Of a stretch of 64,000 nt of DNA, positions 6,355-16,300 are shown piece after piece. The notes below the pieces were generated by a model that saw only the letters and a program-made list of their open reading frames with translations, had not been told where the DNA came from and ran no database searches. The translations under genes and the position numbers were made by a program. The stretch spans positions 1 to 64,000 of the IMG/VR virus record IMGVR_UViG_3300028794_000198. One strand, 5' to 3'. Each line of letters starts with the position of its first letter. Position 1 is the first letter of the stretch. Source of the stretch: a virus.

Positions 6355-6778
6355 CGTTGCTCTCGAATCTCTTGGGCCGGGGCGGTTCGCGCCATCCGGC
6401 AACGACCATCACCGGTACAGCCAGCGCGCCCCACACGGCAGCGGCCACCCACCCTCTCGGGAAGTCGCCTTGCAGCCACGACACCAGGTAGGACAGTGTC
6501 CACGGCAGGTCGATCAGCGGCAGGATCAGGAAGCCGGGCCAGTCGACGCCCTGCGGCAGCCACGCAGACGCGATGGCGATGAGTCCGGTGCCGATCCATA
6601 GCCAGCCCCATACGTGCAGCGGCAGCATCTGTGTTGCCAAGGTGAGCCCGCGCTGATCGGGCTGCGGGGCGATGATCTGCCCGTATCCGACCAGCGCCCA
6701 CACCGTTCCGTAGGAGAGGAGGATCGCGCCGCGGTGTCCGAGCTGGCGAAGCAGCCGCCGGATGATACGGCGCGGCAC
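6344..6778 (-). CDS. Multi-spanning membrane protein, 144 aa
   Basis: About four hydrophobic segments are visible, including AILLSYGTVWALVGY, VWGWLWIGTGLIAIASAWL, FLILPLIDLPWTLSYLVSWL and GWVAAAVWGALAVPVMVVAGW. GTG 6778 directly follows the stop of the preceding gene. The position among lysis genes makes a holin or superinfection-related role possible, but no family is recognised. Confidence 0.6.
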   Translation of the reverse strand: MPRRIIRRLLRQLGHRGAILLSYGTVWALVGYGQIIAPQPDQRGLTLATQMLPLHVWGWLWIGTGLIAIASAWLPQGVDWPGFLILPLIDLPWTLSYLVSWLQGDFPRGWVAAAVWGALAVPVMVVAGWREPPRPKRFESNDGR

Positions 6779-7129
6779 TCAGGCCGCCAGGTTGAGGTCT
6801 TCGCGGGTGACGCGCGCCGTGACCTGAGTGCGGGACCACAGGCCGATGACGACGGTCACCAGCGACAGCCACAGCGCCTGGTGGTCGGCGTCCAGCTTCA
6901 GCCCGAAGCCGACTGCGGCAGCGACGAGGGCCTGCGCAAGGTTGAACACGGCCGCACCCATGGCGTCATGCGCCATGACGGCGATGGCCAGGGCGACGGC
7001 GCAGGCGGCGACCGTGTTGACGGTGGCCTGCTGTGTCTGGGTGGCGTGGAAGACGTAGGCCGAGCCGAGCTTCACCAGGATGCTGACGAAGGCCAGGACC
7101 GCAGCCGGTTCGCGTCCGAAGATCTTCAT
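6779..7129 (-). CDS. Putative holin-like membrane protein, 116 aa
   Basis: Four hydrophobic stretches (AVLAFVSILVKLGSAYVF, TVNTVAACAVALAIAVMA, AVFNLAQALVAAAVGFGL, ALWLSLVTVVIGLW) and charged ends fit a phage holin. ATG 7129 overlaps the exoribonuclease stop by 4 nt. Its place just downstream of the amidase supports lysis, but the assignment is by size, topology and context only. Confidence 0.6.
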   Translation of the reverse strand: MKIFGREPAAVLAFVSILVKLGSAYVFHATQTQQATVNTVAACAVALAIAVMAHDAMGAAVFNLAQALVAAAVGFGLKLDADHQALWLSLVTVVIGLWSRTQVTARVTREDLNLAA

Positions 7130-7680
7130 GGGGTTCTCGTTTCCTGTTCGGCGAGCCAGCGCCGGACGGTCTGGTTGTGTCTCGCGTCGGCTAGGGCGTT
7201 GTGCTCGGCGCCCTCCTGCTTCGGGAGTGCGTCCCAGGCGATGCCGAGGCGGCGGGCTTCCTGCTGGATGTCGTTGGTGAACATCGGCACCCCGGCCGGG
7301 AGCGCGATCATCGGGCCCCACAACTGGGCGAGCGCGACGTGGTCGTAGGCCCCGTAGTTCGCCCACAGTTCGACGTCCGGTCCGGCCGCGCGGATGAACT
7401 CGGCGACCTCGGAGGCGATCGTCTTCCGGTGCTTCACCCGGTGGTCGGCGTAGTGGAACAGCCAGCGTTTCGGCATGTGGATCCGCTGGTCACCGTGCCC
7501 CTTCGGGAGGCTGGGGACGACGTTCTGCATCAGCCACGGGTGCTTCCGAATGCGGCGGACGGGCATGTCGCGATTGACGGCGTCGTACTCGCGGCCGTCG
7601 TCGCACACCATGCCGATGGAGATCAGCTCGATGGTGCGGCCGTCCTCCAGGAATTCGAGATCGTAGAAGACGTCGGTCAC
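7126..7680 (-). CDS. Rv2179c-like 3'-5' exoribonuclease (DEDDh), 184 aa
   Basis: The start MTDVFYDLEFLEDGRTIELISIGMV carries the D-x-E of a DEDD exonuclease, a middle Asp lies in NYGAYDHVAL, and the final H/D pair in HNALADARHN. This matches the family of the mycobacterial RNase Rv2179c. GTG 7680 overlaps the amidase stop (GTGA). RNA or DNA may be the substrate. It is in the lysis cassette but close to the Ro60/RNA unit; Rsr proteins are known to work with exoribonucleases, so a link is possible but unproven. Confidence 0.8.
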   Translation of the reverse strand: MTDVFYDLEFLEDGRTIELISIGMVCDDGREYDAVNRDMPVRRIRKHPWLMQNVVPSLPKGHGDQRIHMPKRWLFHYADHRVKHRKTIASEVAEFIRAAGPDVELWANYGAYDHVALAQLWGPMIALPAGVPMFTNDIQQEARRLGIAWDALPKQEGAEHNALADARHNQTVRRWLAEQETRTP

Positions 7681-8546
7681 GCGGCATCGGGCACGTCGAG
7701 GTGGATGACGACCTGGCTGACGGCCGCCTCGATGGCCGCCTTGACCTCGGCGACCAGGGCGGGCACGTCGATCGCGGCATCGACCTTGCCGATCGCCGTG
7801 GCGAGCGCGGTGAGGGCTGCGGTCTGCGCGGCCTCGGTGGCCACGATCTTCAGGGCGTCGTAGTGGATGTGCGCCAGGTAGTACCCGGCACCGTGGACGA
7901 CCGGGTTGCCCTTCGCGTCCTTCTCCGTCAGCGAGCTGATGGAGAGCAGGTTGTCGTGCAGCGTCTTCAGCTGTGCGGCCTGGTCGGGGGTCATGTCGGT
8001 CTCCTGGGGTGTCGTCTTGCCGGTTGCGCGGGCGACGATGCCCGGGAACACGACGTTCTTGAACTGGGTCACGCGCGCGTCGCCGGGGCAGCTGTGCCCG
8101 TTCGGGTTCCATGAGCCGAACAGACGGTGGTAGCCGTAGCCGGGATCGTCGGCGCTACGGCAGATCCGCAGCGGGATGCCGTGCTGCTCATGCAGCCACG
8201 CGCCGAGCTTGATGAGCGACTCGACCTGCGCAGCCGTCCACGCGTCGGAGGCCTGCAGGTTCGATGCCGACTCCAGCGACACCGCGCCCGTTCCGTCCGC
8301 GCGCCGGTTCGCTGCGGCGTTGGCGTCCGCACGGGTCTCGGTGCCGATGAACTGCCCGAGCGACCCGTCGTACCCGAGGCCGAAGTGGGACTCCAGGTTG
8401 GTCGAGTCGCGCCAGTACTCGTAGGTACGTTGCGGCGTCCACGGGGCGACGATGCTGTGGAGGATGAACTGTGTCGGCCGGATCGCGGGCTGCGCATCCG
8501 ACTCCGGCTGCAGTTCCATCCTCGCGGCACCTGGATACCAGGCCAT
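7677..8546 (-). CDS. Endolysin, N-acetylmuramoyl-L-alanine amidase, 289 aa
   Basis: Residues about 20-165 form an amidase_2/PGRP-like domain: FILHSIVAPWT holds the first zinc His, then YDGSLGQFIGTETRADAN and, near the end, NGHSCPGDARV with the zinc-ligand pattern H-x-CPGD. The C-terminal third (about 200-289) is helical and may be a cell-wall-binding or oligomerisation region. ATG 8546 follows AAGGGGGG. It is the first gene after the terminator at 8569. Confidence 0.85.
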   Translation of the reverse strand: MAWYPGAARMELQPESDAQPAIRPTQFILHSIVAPWTPQRTYEYWRDSTNLESHFGLGYDGSLGQFIGTETRADANAAANRRADGTGAVSLESASNLQASDAWTAAQVESLIKLGAWLHEQHGIPLRICRSADDPGYGYHRLFGSWNPNGHSCPGDARVTQFKNVVFPGIVARATGKTTPQETDMTPDQAAQLKTLHDNLLSISSLTEKDAKGNPVVHGAGYYLAHIHYDALKIVATEAAQTAALTALATAIGKVDAAIDVPALVAEVKAAIEAAVSQVVIHLDVPDAA

Positions 8547-8568
8547 GGGCCCCCCTTGTCTGGGCATG

Positions 8569-8595
8569 AAAAAAGGCCCGGCCATCGGCTCGGGC
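8569..8595 (-). terminator. Intrinsic terminator before lysis genes
   Basis: On the minus strand GCCCGAGCC-GAT-GGCCGGGC is followed by CTTTTTTC: a near-perfect stem and a six-T run. It separates the tail genes from the amidase. Partial read-through or a promoter within about 8550-8568 is needed for lysis-gene expression. Confidence 0.8.
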
Positions 8596-8614
8596 GGGCG
8601 GGTGTTGCGGCCGG

Positions 8615-9208
8615 TCAGGTGGTGATGAGGAATCCGACGTGCAGCCGCAGGTTGGTGGCGTTGCCGATGTCTTCGGAGGCGGTGCGCAGGGTGCAGAGGC
8701 CGTCGGTTCCGACGACCCATCCGCCGTGCACGATTCCGGTGTCGAAGCAGGAGGTGATCGTGTCGTGGGTGGGTCGCCAGCCGGACGGCAGAGTGCAGCA
8801 GACGGTGTCGGCGATGTTGCCGCCGGTGGCGACGATGTTGCTGCCGGTGCGGGTCAGGAAGACGTCGATGGTGACGCTGCGGCCTTGCCGGAACCCGAAG
8901 AAGTCCTGGAGGCTGAAGCCGCTCGCGGCGGTCAGGCCGCTGGTGGTGCTGGTCAGGGACGGCTGAGGGGTCACCCAGCCGCTGCCGTCGTACACCTCCA
9001 GACGGTCCACATCCTGCAGCCAGGTCGCCATGCCGTCGACGGGCGCCGACGTTCCCGTGAGTGTGGCGCCGCGCGCGGACGCGGACGCGAACCGCATCAC
9101 CGAGCGCTGAGCAACCCCGTTGGCGATGTTCTTGGCCAGGACTTCGGCGTTGGGCGCATCGGCCAGCGAGGCGATGCTGACGCCCTGCCCGTAGTCATCG
9201 GTGGACAT
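8615..9208 (-). CDS. Minor tail / distal fibre protein, 197 aa
   Basis: Beta-rich, Ser/Thr-rich protein with the short repetitive turns typical of tail tip proteins (LEVYDGSGWVTPQPSLTSTTSGL). The last residues (LRLHVGFLITT) look like a receptor-binding beta structure. ATG 9208 follows GAGAGG. It is last in the structural gene order, as for many siphovirus tail-tip genes. No specific family is recognised. Confidence 0.65.
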   Translation of the reverse strand: MSTDDYGQGVSIASLADAPNAEVLAKNIANGVAQRSVMRFASASARGATLTGTSAPVDGMATWLQDVDRLEVYDGSGWVTPQPSLTSTTSGLTAASGFSLQDFFGFRQGRSVTIDVFLTRTGSNIVATGGNIADTVCCTLPSGWRPTHDTITSCFDTGIVHGGWVVGTDGLCTLRTASEDIGNATNLRLHVGFLITT

Positions 9209-9222
9209 AGAGCCCTCTCAGG

Positions 9223-9981
9223 TCAGGCGAAGCGGTGCAGCCGCAGCCAGGAGTCGGTGTAGACGAAGGTTGCGGTGGCGTTGATTGCGCCCTGGGCCCA
9301 CGCCACAGCGAAGTTCCCGGCCGTGGCGGCGACCCGGACCGTGCCGCGGATCTGGACCCCGAACGTGGTCGTGGTGATGCCGCCGTAGGTGCGGGTGCTG
9401 GCGATGTCGGTCGTTTCGGTGCGGAGGGTGTAGCCCCAGGTGGAGATGACGTCCTGCTGGGTTCCGCCTCCCGCCGTGGCGGAGGTGACGGTGATGCCGT
9501 TGCCGAGACCCTGCCAGTCCCCGAGCGTTCCCGCCGGGGAACTCCAGCCGATGAGGACGTCGCTGGCGCCCGAGTACTTGATGTACGCGTCGAGCGTGTA
9601 CTTGGCGTTCGCCGTTACAGGCAGCGTCATCTGCGGGTCCGCGGCGGCCGTGTTCGTGCTGGCGCGGGACAGGTCGGTGGTGCGGGGAGCGGATCGCGTG
9701 GCGCCGATCGGGTCGCTGCCGGTGGCGAGCCGGCCGCGGGTGATGAGATTGCCGGCGCTGTTCTGGTCGACGACGATGACGTCGCCCACGGTCGGCTGCA
9801 GGTAGGACTCCATGCAGCGGACAGTCATGCCGTCCGCGACGACGGTTCCCGTTCCGGTGGCGGTGACGGTGGCGAGCCGCCAGTCCGAGCCGCGCACGGT
9901 GGCCGACTGTTCGCCGGTGCGCCGGGCCTGCTGCTGCAGTGCCGATTTGAGGTCGCGGGTGGAGCTGTGGGAGGACTTCAC
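9223..9981 (-). CDS. Minor tail protein, 252 aa
   Basis: GTG 9981 overlaps the upstream stop by 4 nt. The N-terminal region (DLKSALQQQARRTGEQSATVRGSDWR) is followed by an OB-like beta segment (SYLQPTVGDVIVVDQNSAGNLITRG) and a C-terminal jelly-roll-like region. Composition and position point to a baseplate or tail-tip protein. It is not specifically recognised. Confidence 0.65.
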   Translation of the reverse strand: MKSSHSSTRDLKSALQQQARRTGEQSATVRGSDWRLATVTATGTGTVVADGMTVRCMESYLQPTVGDVIVVDQNSAGNLITRGRLATGSDPIGATRSAPRTTDLSRASTNTAAADPQMTLPVTANAKYTLDAYIKYSGASDVLIGWSSPAGTLGDWQGLGNGITVTSATAGGGTQQDVISTWGYTLRTETTDIASTRTYGGITTTTFGVQIRGTVRVAATAGNFAVAWAQGAINATATFVYTDSWLRLHRFA

Positions 9982-11072
9982 GAGTCTTCCTTGGCGCTGA
10001 TCGTGGTGATGGGGAAGCCGCCTCCGGTGTCGAGGGGTACGGAGAAGGAGGCGGCCTGGTGGAGTTCGCGGCTGCCGTCCTCGTGCGTGACCCTCAGGAC
10101 GTCGCCCGGCTCCAATGCGGGGTTGGGCAGTGAGCTGATGTCCCCGGACGCGTTGGGCGCTTTGGCCTGCGCCAGTTTCAGCCGGGCAGCGTTCGTGCAG
10201 GCCGCCAGCGTGATGAGCGTGGATGAGCTGTAGAAGTCGGGCCGCCTGCCGAACGGTCCACTCCAGTACGTGGGCGATCCGGGGTCGTCGTCGGTGGCCA
10301 GATAGGAGACGGGTGCCACGTTGTCGGCGGTGTTCTCGCCCGACGCCAGGATGCCGTTGAAGACTTTGTCGGCCGACATGGCGCGGGTCGCGGAAATGTA
10401 GACGCCGCCCTCGACGGCCTCGATCGCCCACACCGGCGTGGCAGTCGACAGGTCGGGCAGGGTGGCGATGACGAAAACCCCGTCGGCGTTGGAGTACACC
10501 TCGGCGCCGGCCGCCGCGGCGATCTCCTGACAGCCGGCCCACGGGTCGGCCTGAATATCGAAGGCGCGCGAGCCGATGGTGACGTCGGTGATCTGGCTGA
10601 TGATGTTGGCGGTGGGCAGGCTGCGGAGGATGAGCGCGTTGATGGCGGACACGACGGTGCCGGTTGCCGTGTAGGGCGCCGTGAACTTGTCGTCGCCGAC
10701 CACCACCTCAAGGCCTTTTCCCTGAAGTGTCACCGGGCCTTGCGTGACGTCGCCGTCGATGTTGTCGAGCCGGAACACGCCGAGTGGCACGAGGTCGGGC
10801 GGGGTGCCGTCGCCGTAGTCGACGCCGCGGGCGATCTGTAGCCGGGCCCCGTAGGTGGCGATCTGGTCGGCGGCTGTGCGCGGGATGAGGGTGGGGTCGG
10901 CGACGGTGACGGTGCAGGTGCGGCGGATCGCCTGCGACCTGTCGACGGTCACCGATCCGCCGGTGTGCGGTATGTCGATGACCTGGCCGGTTGTCAGGAA
11001 CAGTTGCACCTGCGTGGCGGGGGCGTGGGTTTCGGCGAGCCGGGCGAGGAAGCGGTCCGAGACGGCGTACAT
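9978..11072 (-). CDS. DUF5047-type minor tail protein, 364 aa
   Basis: The opening YAVSDRFLARL, then GSVTVDRSQAIRRTCTVTVAD and GVFRLDNIDGDV, match the layout I recall for DUF5047 tail proteins of actinophages, analogous to gp27/Dit-Tal-type hub proteins. The C-terminal part (LEPGDVLRVTHEDGSRELH) is typical of these hubs. ATG 11072 has GGAGGGGGTGAG upstream. It follows the 744-aa tail gene by 4 nt. Confidence 0.8.
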   Translation of the reverse strand: MYAVSDRFLARLAETHAPATQVQLFLTTGQVIDIPHTGGSVTVDRSQAIRRTCTVTVADPTLIPRTAADQIATYGARLQIARGVDYGDGTPPDLVPLGVFRLDNIDGDVTQGPVTLQGKGLEVVVGDDKFTAPYTATGTVVSAINALILRSLPTANIISQITDVTIGSRAFDIQADPWAGCQEIAAAAGAEVYSNADGVFVIATLPDLSTATPVWAIEAVEGGVYISATRAMSADKVFNGILASGENTADNVAPVSYLATDDDPGSPTYWSGPFGRRPDFYSSSTLITLAACTNAARLKLAQAKAPNASGDISSLPNPALEPGDVLRVTHEDGSRELHQAASFSVPLDTGGGFPITTISAKEDS

Positions 11073-11076
11073 GCGC

Positions 11077-13311
11077 TCACCCCCTCCGCTGGTCGAGGAG
11101 GACGGCCTCCCAGGTGGCGTATGCGTCGAGGGCGTCCTGCCAGGTGTCGAACTCGGTGAGGATGTCCTGCCAGGTGCGCCCTGCGGCGCCGTTGACGGCT
11201 GTGGTGACGGGCATGTCGGTTTCGATGAGCGGCAGTGTCCAGGTGCGCCATTCGTCCTGGGCAAGGGTGCCGAAGCGGGCCTCGGGGACGGCTCCGACGG
11301 TGACGTACATGTCGTCGACGCCCATGCCGGGTACGGCCTGCCACAGCAGGACGTTGCCGGAGTCGAGCAGCTGGTGCAGGGCCCGTCGTTCTTCGTCGGA
11401 GCGTGTCGCGACCGCGAGGTCCCCTTCGAGTCCCTGGCGGCTCCCGTACAGGGTGACCTTGTTGCGGCGCCCGCGGATCACGAAAGAGGCTTGCTCGATG
11501 GGCCGTTGCCAGTCCGGTGCTTTCCCGACCAGCACTTTCGTGTTGCGCTGCGGGTTACCGGGGTCCTTCAGCCAGGCTTCGTTGACGTCGGCGAGGGCGA
11601 CGGTGGCGTAGTCGCTGGTGCGGGTGGCGGCGATGAGGGAGGCGGGCGGGTAGATCTCGATGTGGTAGCGGACCGGCACGTTCAGTGGCGCCTCGTGATC
11701 CTCAATGATCATGAGGTCGGAGGTGATGACCTGGTGGTCGATCAGCCCGGACGTGCCGCGAACCAGGGTGCGGGAGCCGTCAGGAAGCTCCCGGTACACG
11801 CTCAGTTCGTAGTCGAGGGGAAGTTCCCGCAGCGTCAGCTCGATGTAGCCGTCGTCGGAGAAGCTCTCGACCTCGGTGAGCGGCAGAACCTGCCACAGTG
11901 CGGCAATGTCGGTGTGCAGCACACTGCTGACCGCAGACGCGGTCACCACCAGTTCCATCGCCGCCTGCGTCGCATTCGCCGGGGCGACTGCGTCCGAGGT
12001 CAGCACGTACCAGGACGACCCCGGCAGGGTGTAGGACACGCCCGTGGACGTGCCGAGATCTGCGCCCACCGCGCTGTACCAGTGCACCCGGATCGTCGCC
12101 GACGACCAGGTGCCGACTGCGGGATGCGCAACGACGAGTGCGCGGAAGTTCTGGCCTGCCGCGACCCCGGTGAACGTGGCCGACCGGATGGTGGAGGCGG
12201 TCGCGGTCGCCGAGGTAGCGGCGAGGGAGTAGGAGCCCTCGAAGTAGCTCAGACCCCACGGGGTGGTGCGGGCCAGGGTCGCCACGCCAGTCGGGACCGT
12301 CCACCCGGCGATGCCCTGCTCGAAACTGGAGTCCGCATACGGGAGGAGGCTCCCGGCCTGCAACTTGGGCGTCACCGTCACGACGACGGTTTCCAGGCGC
12401 AGCACCTGCCCGGCGGACGCCGAGTCGAGTCCTGCCGCCACAGAGCAGGTAGCCGCATTCGACGGCGCGAATGCGGAGGCGCGCTGCCGGTACATGCCGG
12501 TCGCCGGCGTAGGCGGCGCCAGCGTGCTGCGCTGGGCGCCGACCTGGTTGCCGGTGACGTCGTAGAAGCGCAGCTCAAGCCATGCCGTCGACGCAACTGT
12601 CGGCGGCTGTAGGTAGGCGTAGGCCAGGTATTCGGTGCCCGGCGTCACTGCTGGTCGGTCCACCGCCAGCACCGACGCGTTACCGGCGGCGACCGCGGTC
12701 ATCGACAACGCGTGCCCGCCGGCGAGGTAGTTGTCGACGGCCCACGACATGACCGGCACCTGCCGGGACACAGTCGCGTTGACGACCGCAGCCCAGCCGG
12801 CGGCGTCGATCTCGGTCGACTCGGTGTTGAAGCCGAATAGGTTGCCGGTCGTGCGGATCGGCAGGCCGAGGTAGACGTTCTCCCAGTAGTGGGAGACGGT
12901 CGCGCCGACCTCGGTCGAGGACAGCAGCACCTGCGCCTGCGTTGCCCCGGACGGCGCGGCCCCGGCCACGGATACGCGGTGCCAGCCGCCTGAGGATCCG
13001 GTGGTGGTGACCGACCAGGTGACGGACAGTTCGGTGCCCGACGAGTTGAGCCAGCGGATGCCGATCCGCTCCCCCACCACTCCGGCCGTGTCGGAGAACG
13101 TGTAGTAGGTGGTGCCTGCGGCGATCGGGTAGGAGGAGACGGTGCGGGCCTGCATTTCGCCCGCGGCAATGGATTTGACGGCGAGGCAGCCGTCTCCGTT
13201 GCGGCCTCCGACGCCCTGCACGATCGTGCAGTTGAGTTTGGTCGTCCAGCCCGACATGTTCGGGTCGACGGCCTCGGTGGTCGGGCTGAGGAGGTTTCCG
13301 GGGATTGCCAA
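11077..13311 (-). CDS. Large minor tail protein, 744 aa
   Basis: TTG 13311 is chosen: GGAGG lies 5 nt upstream and the frame before it is antisense-like. The protein contains repeated jelly-roll/carbohydrate-binding-like modules (about 30-180, 190-330 and 340-470), each with a GGWHRVSV- or PGTEYLAYAYL-type core. An Ig/FnIII-like region (VRYHIEIYPPASL) and a C-terminal tail-attachment domain follow. It lies directly after the tape measure gene, where the distal tail protein is usually encoded. The modules suggest binding to host surface sugars. Confidence 0.75.
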   Translation of the reverse strand: MAIPGNLLSPTTEAVDPNMSGWTTKLNCTIVQGVGGRNGDGCLAVKSIAAGEMQARTVSSYPIAAGTTYYTFSDTAGVVGERIGIRWLNSSGTELSVTWSVTTTGSSGGWHRVSVAGAAPSGATQAQVLLSSTEVGATVSHYWENVYLGLPIRTTGNLFGFNTESTEIDAAGWAAVVNATVSRQVPVMSWAVDNYLAGGHALSMTAVAAGNASVLAVDRPAVTPGTEYLAYAYLQPPTVASTAWLELRFYDVTGNQVGAQRSTLAPPTPATGMYRQRASAFAPSNAATCSVAAGLDSASAGQVLRLETVVVTVTPKLQAGSLLPYADSSFEQGIAGWTVPTGVATLARTTPWGLSYFEGSYSLAATSATATASTIRSATFTGVAAGQNFRALVVAHPAVGTWSSATIRVHWYSAVGADLGTSTGVSYTLPGSSWYVLTSDAVAPANATQAAMELVVTASAVSSVLHTDIAALWQVLPLTEVESFSDDGYIELTLRELPLDYELSVYRELPDGSRTLVRGTSGLIDHQVITSDLMIIEDHEAPLNVPVRYHIEIYPPASLIAATRTSDYATVALADVNEAWLKDPGNPQRNTKVLVGKAPDWQRPIEQASFVIRGRRNKVTLYGSRQGLEGDLAVATRSDEERRALHQLLDSGNVLLWQAVPGMGVDDMYVTVGAVPEARFGTLAQDEWRTWTLPLIETDMPVTTAVNGAAGRTWQDILTEFDTWQDALDAYATWEAVLLDQRRG

Positions 13312-13321
13312 GATGGCCTCC

Positions 13322-16300
13322 TCAGCCCGCGTTGAGTACCTGGATGAGTTCGCCCTGCGCGGTGTGGACTTCGGCGCGGGCGATGGAGGCGATGCCCTCG
13401 TTGCCGACCCATACGTTGAGCGACAGGTCGCCGAGCTGCTGCGTCGCCGACTGGTGGGCCAGCGACGACAGTGCACCGGCCTGCGCCGACGTGAATACGG
13501 GTTCGGGCTTTCCGGTGCCGTTGTAGGCGAGGTTCATGCCGGGTTGTAGGTAGCCGCCGCTGTCGTATTTGCCGGGCTGGAAGCCGTACCAGGAGGGGAA
13601 CAGGCTGTTGTTGTAGCCGCGGGCGCTGGGGCCCATGTGCACGCCTGCGCCGCCGCTGCTCTCCACATTCGTCTTGCCGAGGGTGCCCGCTGTGTGGCCG
13701 ACACCGGCCGCGGTGATGCCGACCCGGAACGGCGAGTTGCCGTGGTACACCCAGCCGGGCGGCGCCGTCTTCCCGGAGAAGGCGTGCGTCGACCAGCGGC
13801 GGTGGGGCTTCTCGCCTCGGATGACGGACTCGATGGCGCTCATGAAGCCACTGCAGTCCCAGGATGGGTTTCCGTTGCCGCCCCACTGGTAGGGCAGACC
13901 GTTCTGGGTTTTTGCCCAGTTCAGTGCGGCTGTGATGCGGGGGCCGCCGACTCCTCCGGCGCCCTTCGCGTCGGCCTTTTTCGAGTAGCCGAACATCGCG
14001 TCGATGATCTTGTTTGGGATGTTGCGGATCATCGACCCGAAGCCGGTATCCATGCCCGGGAAGTTCGCGAGCAGCGGGTTTACGACGTTCTTCACGCCTG
14101 CCCGCGCCGACGACTCCAAGGTGTCGCCGAGCCAGCTGGCGCCCTTCTTAATGGCATTCCACACGTCAGATCCGGCGCCGGACACGGCGCTGATGCCCTT
14201 GCCGATCCAGCCGAAGATCCCGCCGTCCGCGAACGACTGCACCGGGTAGATGCCGCCACTGGCGTACTTGAGGGAGGTGTCGGTGTGCGTCTTCGGGTTG
14301 CCGCCGAACACCGGGGCCAGGGCCGCCTTGACACCTTGCGCGCCCTGCGACTTGGCGATTGAGTTCATGGCGCCGACGAAGCCGCTGCCGACGGCCCGGG
14401 TGAACTCGGGCCGCATGATGGCCTCGCCGCCCGACAGTTCCAGCGCCCCGCCGGTCGGGGAGATGAACTGGTGGACGTCCTTGCCCGGGCTGTAGCCGGG
14501 CATGATGCCGCCGCTCGCGAATTTGAACGCGCCCAGCTTCGGTGCGCCGAACGCGGATGCAACCTTGTTCCAGACGCCGCGGATGCCGTTGTTGTAGACG
14601 GTGTCGACGATGAACTGGACGGGCGCCTTCGCGATCGCCTTCAGCTTGTCCCACTGCGACTTGATGGCGCCGACCGCGGTCTGGAACCAGCCGCCGAGCC
14701 CCTTCAGGATCAGGTGGAAACTATCGAAGACCGGCTTGATGCCGACCCGGTAGCCCGCCTTGATGACGGAGACGATGCCGTCGATGGCGGGCTTGATGCC
14801 GCTCCTCCACAGCCACTTCGCCCCGTTGGCGATGTTGGTGAAGGTGGGCGAGAGGGCGTTCTTCCACAGCCAGGTGCCTGCTTGAGCGAAGGCGTGGAAC
14901 ACGCCGACCATCAGGGCGATGTTCGGCTTGATCCCATTCGTCCACAGCCACTTCGCGAGCGCCGCGATGCTGCGGAAAGCGGGCTGGATGGCGACCTGCC
15001 ACAGGGCCAGTCCGGCCTTGCCGAACACCTTGAGCACGGCGATGATCGGGAGGATCGCCGCAACCACCATGATCGTGAACAGGATCTTGGCAGCCGCCCA
15101 GATGAAGCGGAACGCCGGACCGATCGCGTTCGTCCACAGCCACGACGCCCAACGGCCCACCGTCTGCAGGGCCGTCCAAATGGCCATGAACGTGGGCTTC
15201 AGGATGTTGTTCCAGGCGAACAGGGCGACGGTCTGGATGCCGCGCCAGGCCGCCTGGACGCCCTCGCGGAACCAGCTGAACCGGTTGTAGGCGTAGATCA
15301 CGAAGCCGACGAGGGCGACGATCGCCAGCGCGATCAGCACATACGGGTTCGCCTTTGCGGCGGCGTTGAGAGCCCACTGGGCGATCGCCCACAGCTTCGT
15401 CGCGACGATGATCCCGTAGATCAGCAGGATGAACCAGGGCGCCTTGTCCGCGATGATGCTGATCGCGTTGGCGGTCCCGCCGAGTAGTTTCAGCAGCGGC
15501 CCCGTCAGCGGTGACAGGGCCTCGCCGACATTCAGGAACGCGCCAGCTATCTTGCCGAGCGTGTCGGCGAGGAGTGGGCCCTTCTCCGCCGAGTACGACA
15601 GGAAGTGCTCGAACTCCGGCGAGCCCTTCAAACCGGTCGCCCATTTGGCGAACTTGCCGGTGATCCGCTGCATCGTCTTCGAGATGCCGTCCATGTGCGG
15701 CAGGAAGGCGTCGACGATGCCCGCCATCCCCTTGATGATGTTGCCGAACGTGACGCCCAGGCCAATGATCGCGGGCTTCACGGAGCCCTGCAGATCCTTC
15801 TTGAAGCCCTGCCAGAACGGCGTCTTCACGCTGGCCGACGCCCGGTCCTGCAACCCCTTGATCGCAGACGCGGCCTCTGTCACGAACAGCGTCAGCGACG
15901 GTAGCGTGTTCTTCAGCGACACCAGCGCCCGCGTGAAAATCGGCATCACCGCAGGCTGAAGCGACTTCGACCAGGCGCCGAACGCCGTCCGCAGATCGAG
16001 GTAGGCGTTCAGCGTGTCCCGCGCCGCCGGGGTCAGCTTGGCGAGCGCAGCCTGATATTTGGACTGCGCGACGGCAGCCTGATCGACGCCCCCGGCCGCC
16101 GACTGCGACGCGGAGGCAATCTGGCGCTGAGCCGAAGCGATCGAGTCGGCGGCGTTCTGCTGTGCGATACCGACGTTGCGCTCAGCCTGCGCAACCTTCT
16201 GCTGCGCGTCGGCGATCGACCGGGCATTCTGGACCGCCGTCTGCGCCTGGTTGTCCTGGGCGTCCTTCAACGCCTTCGTCTGTGCGGCCACATTCTGTTG

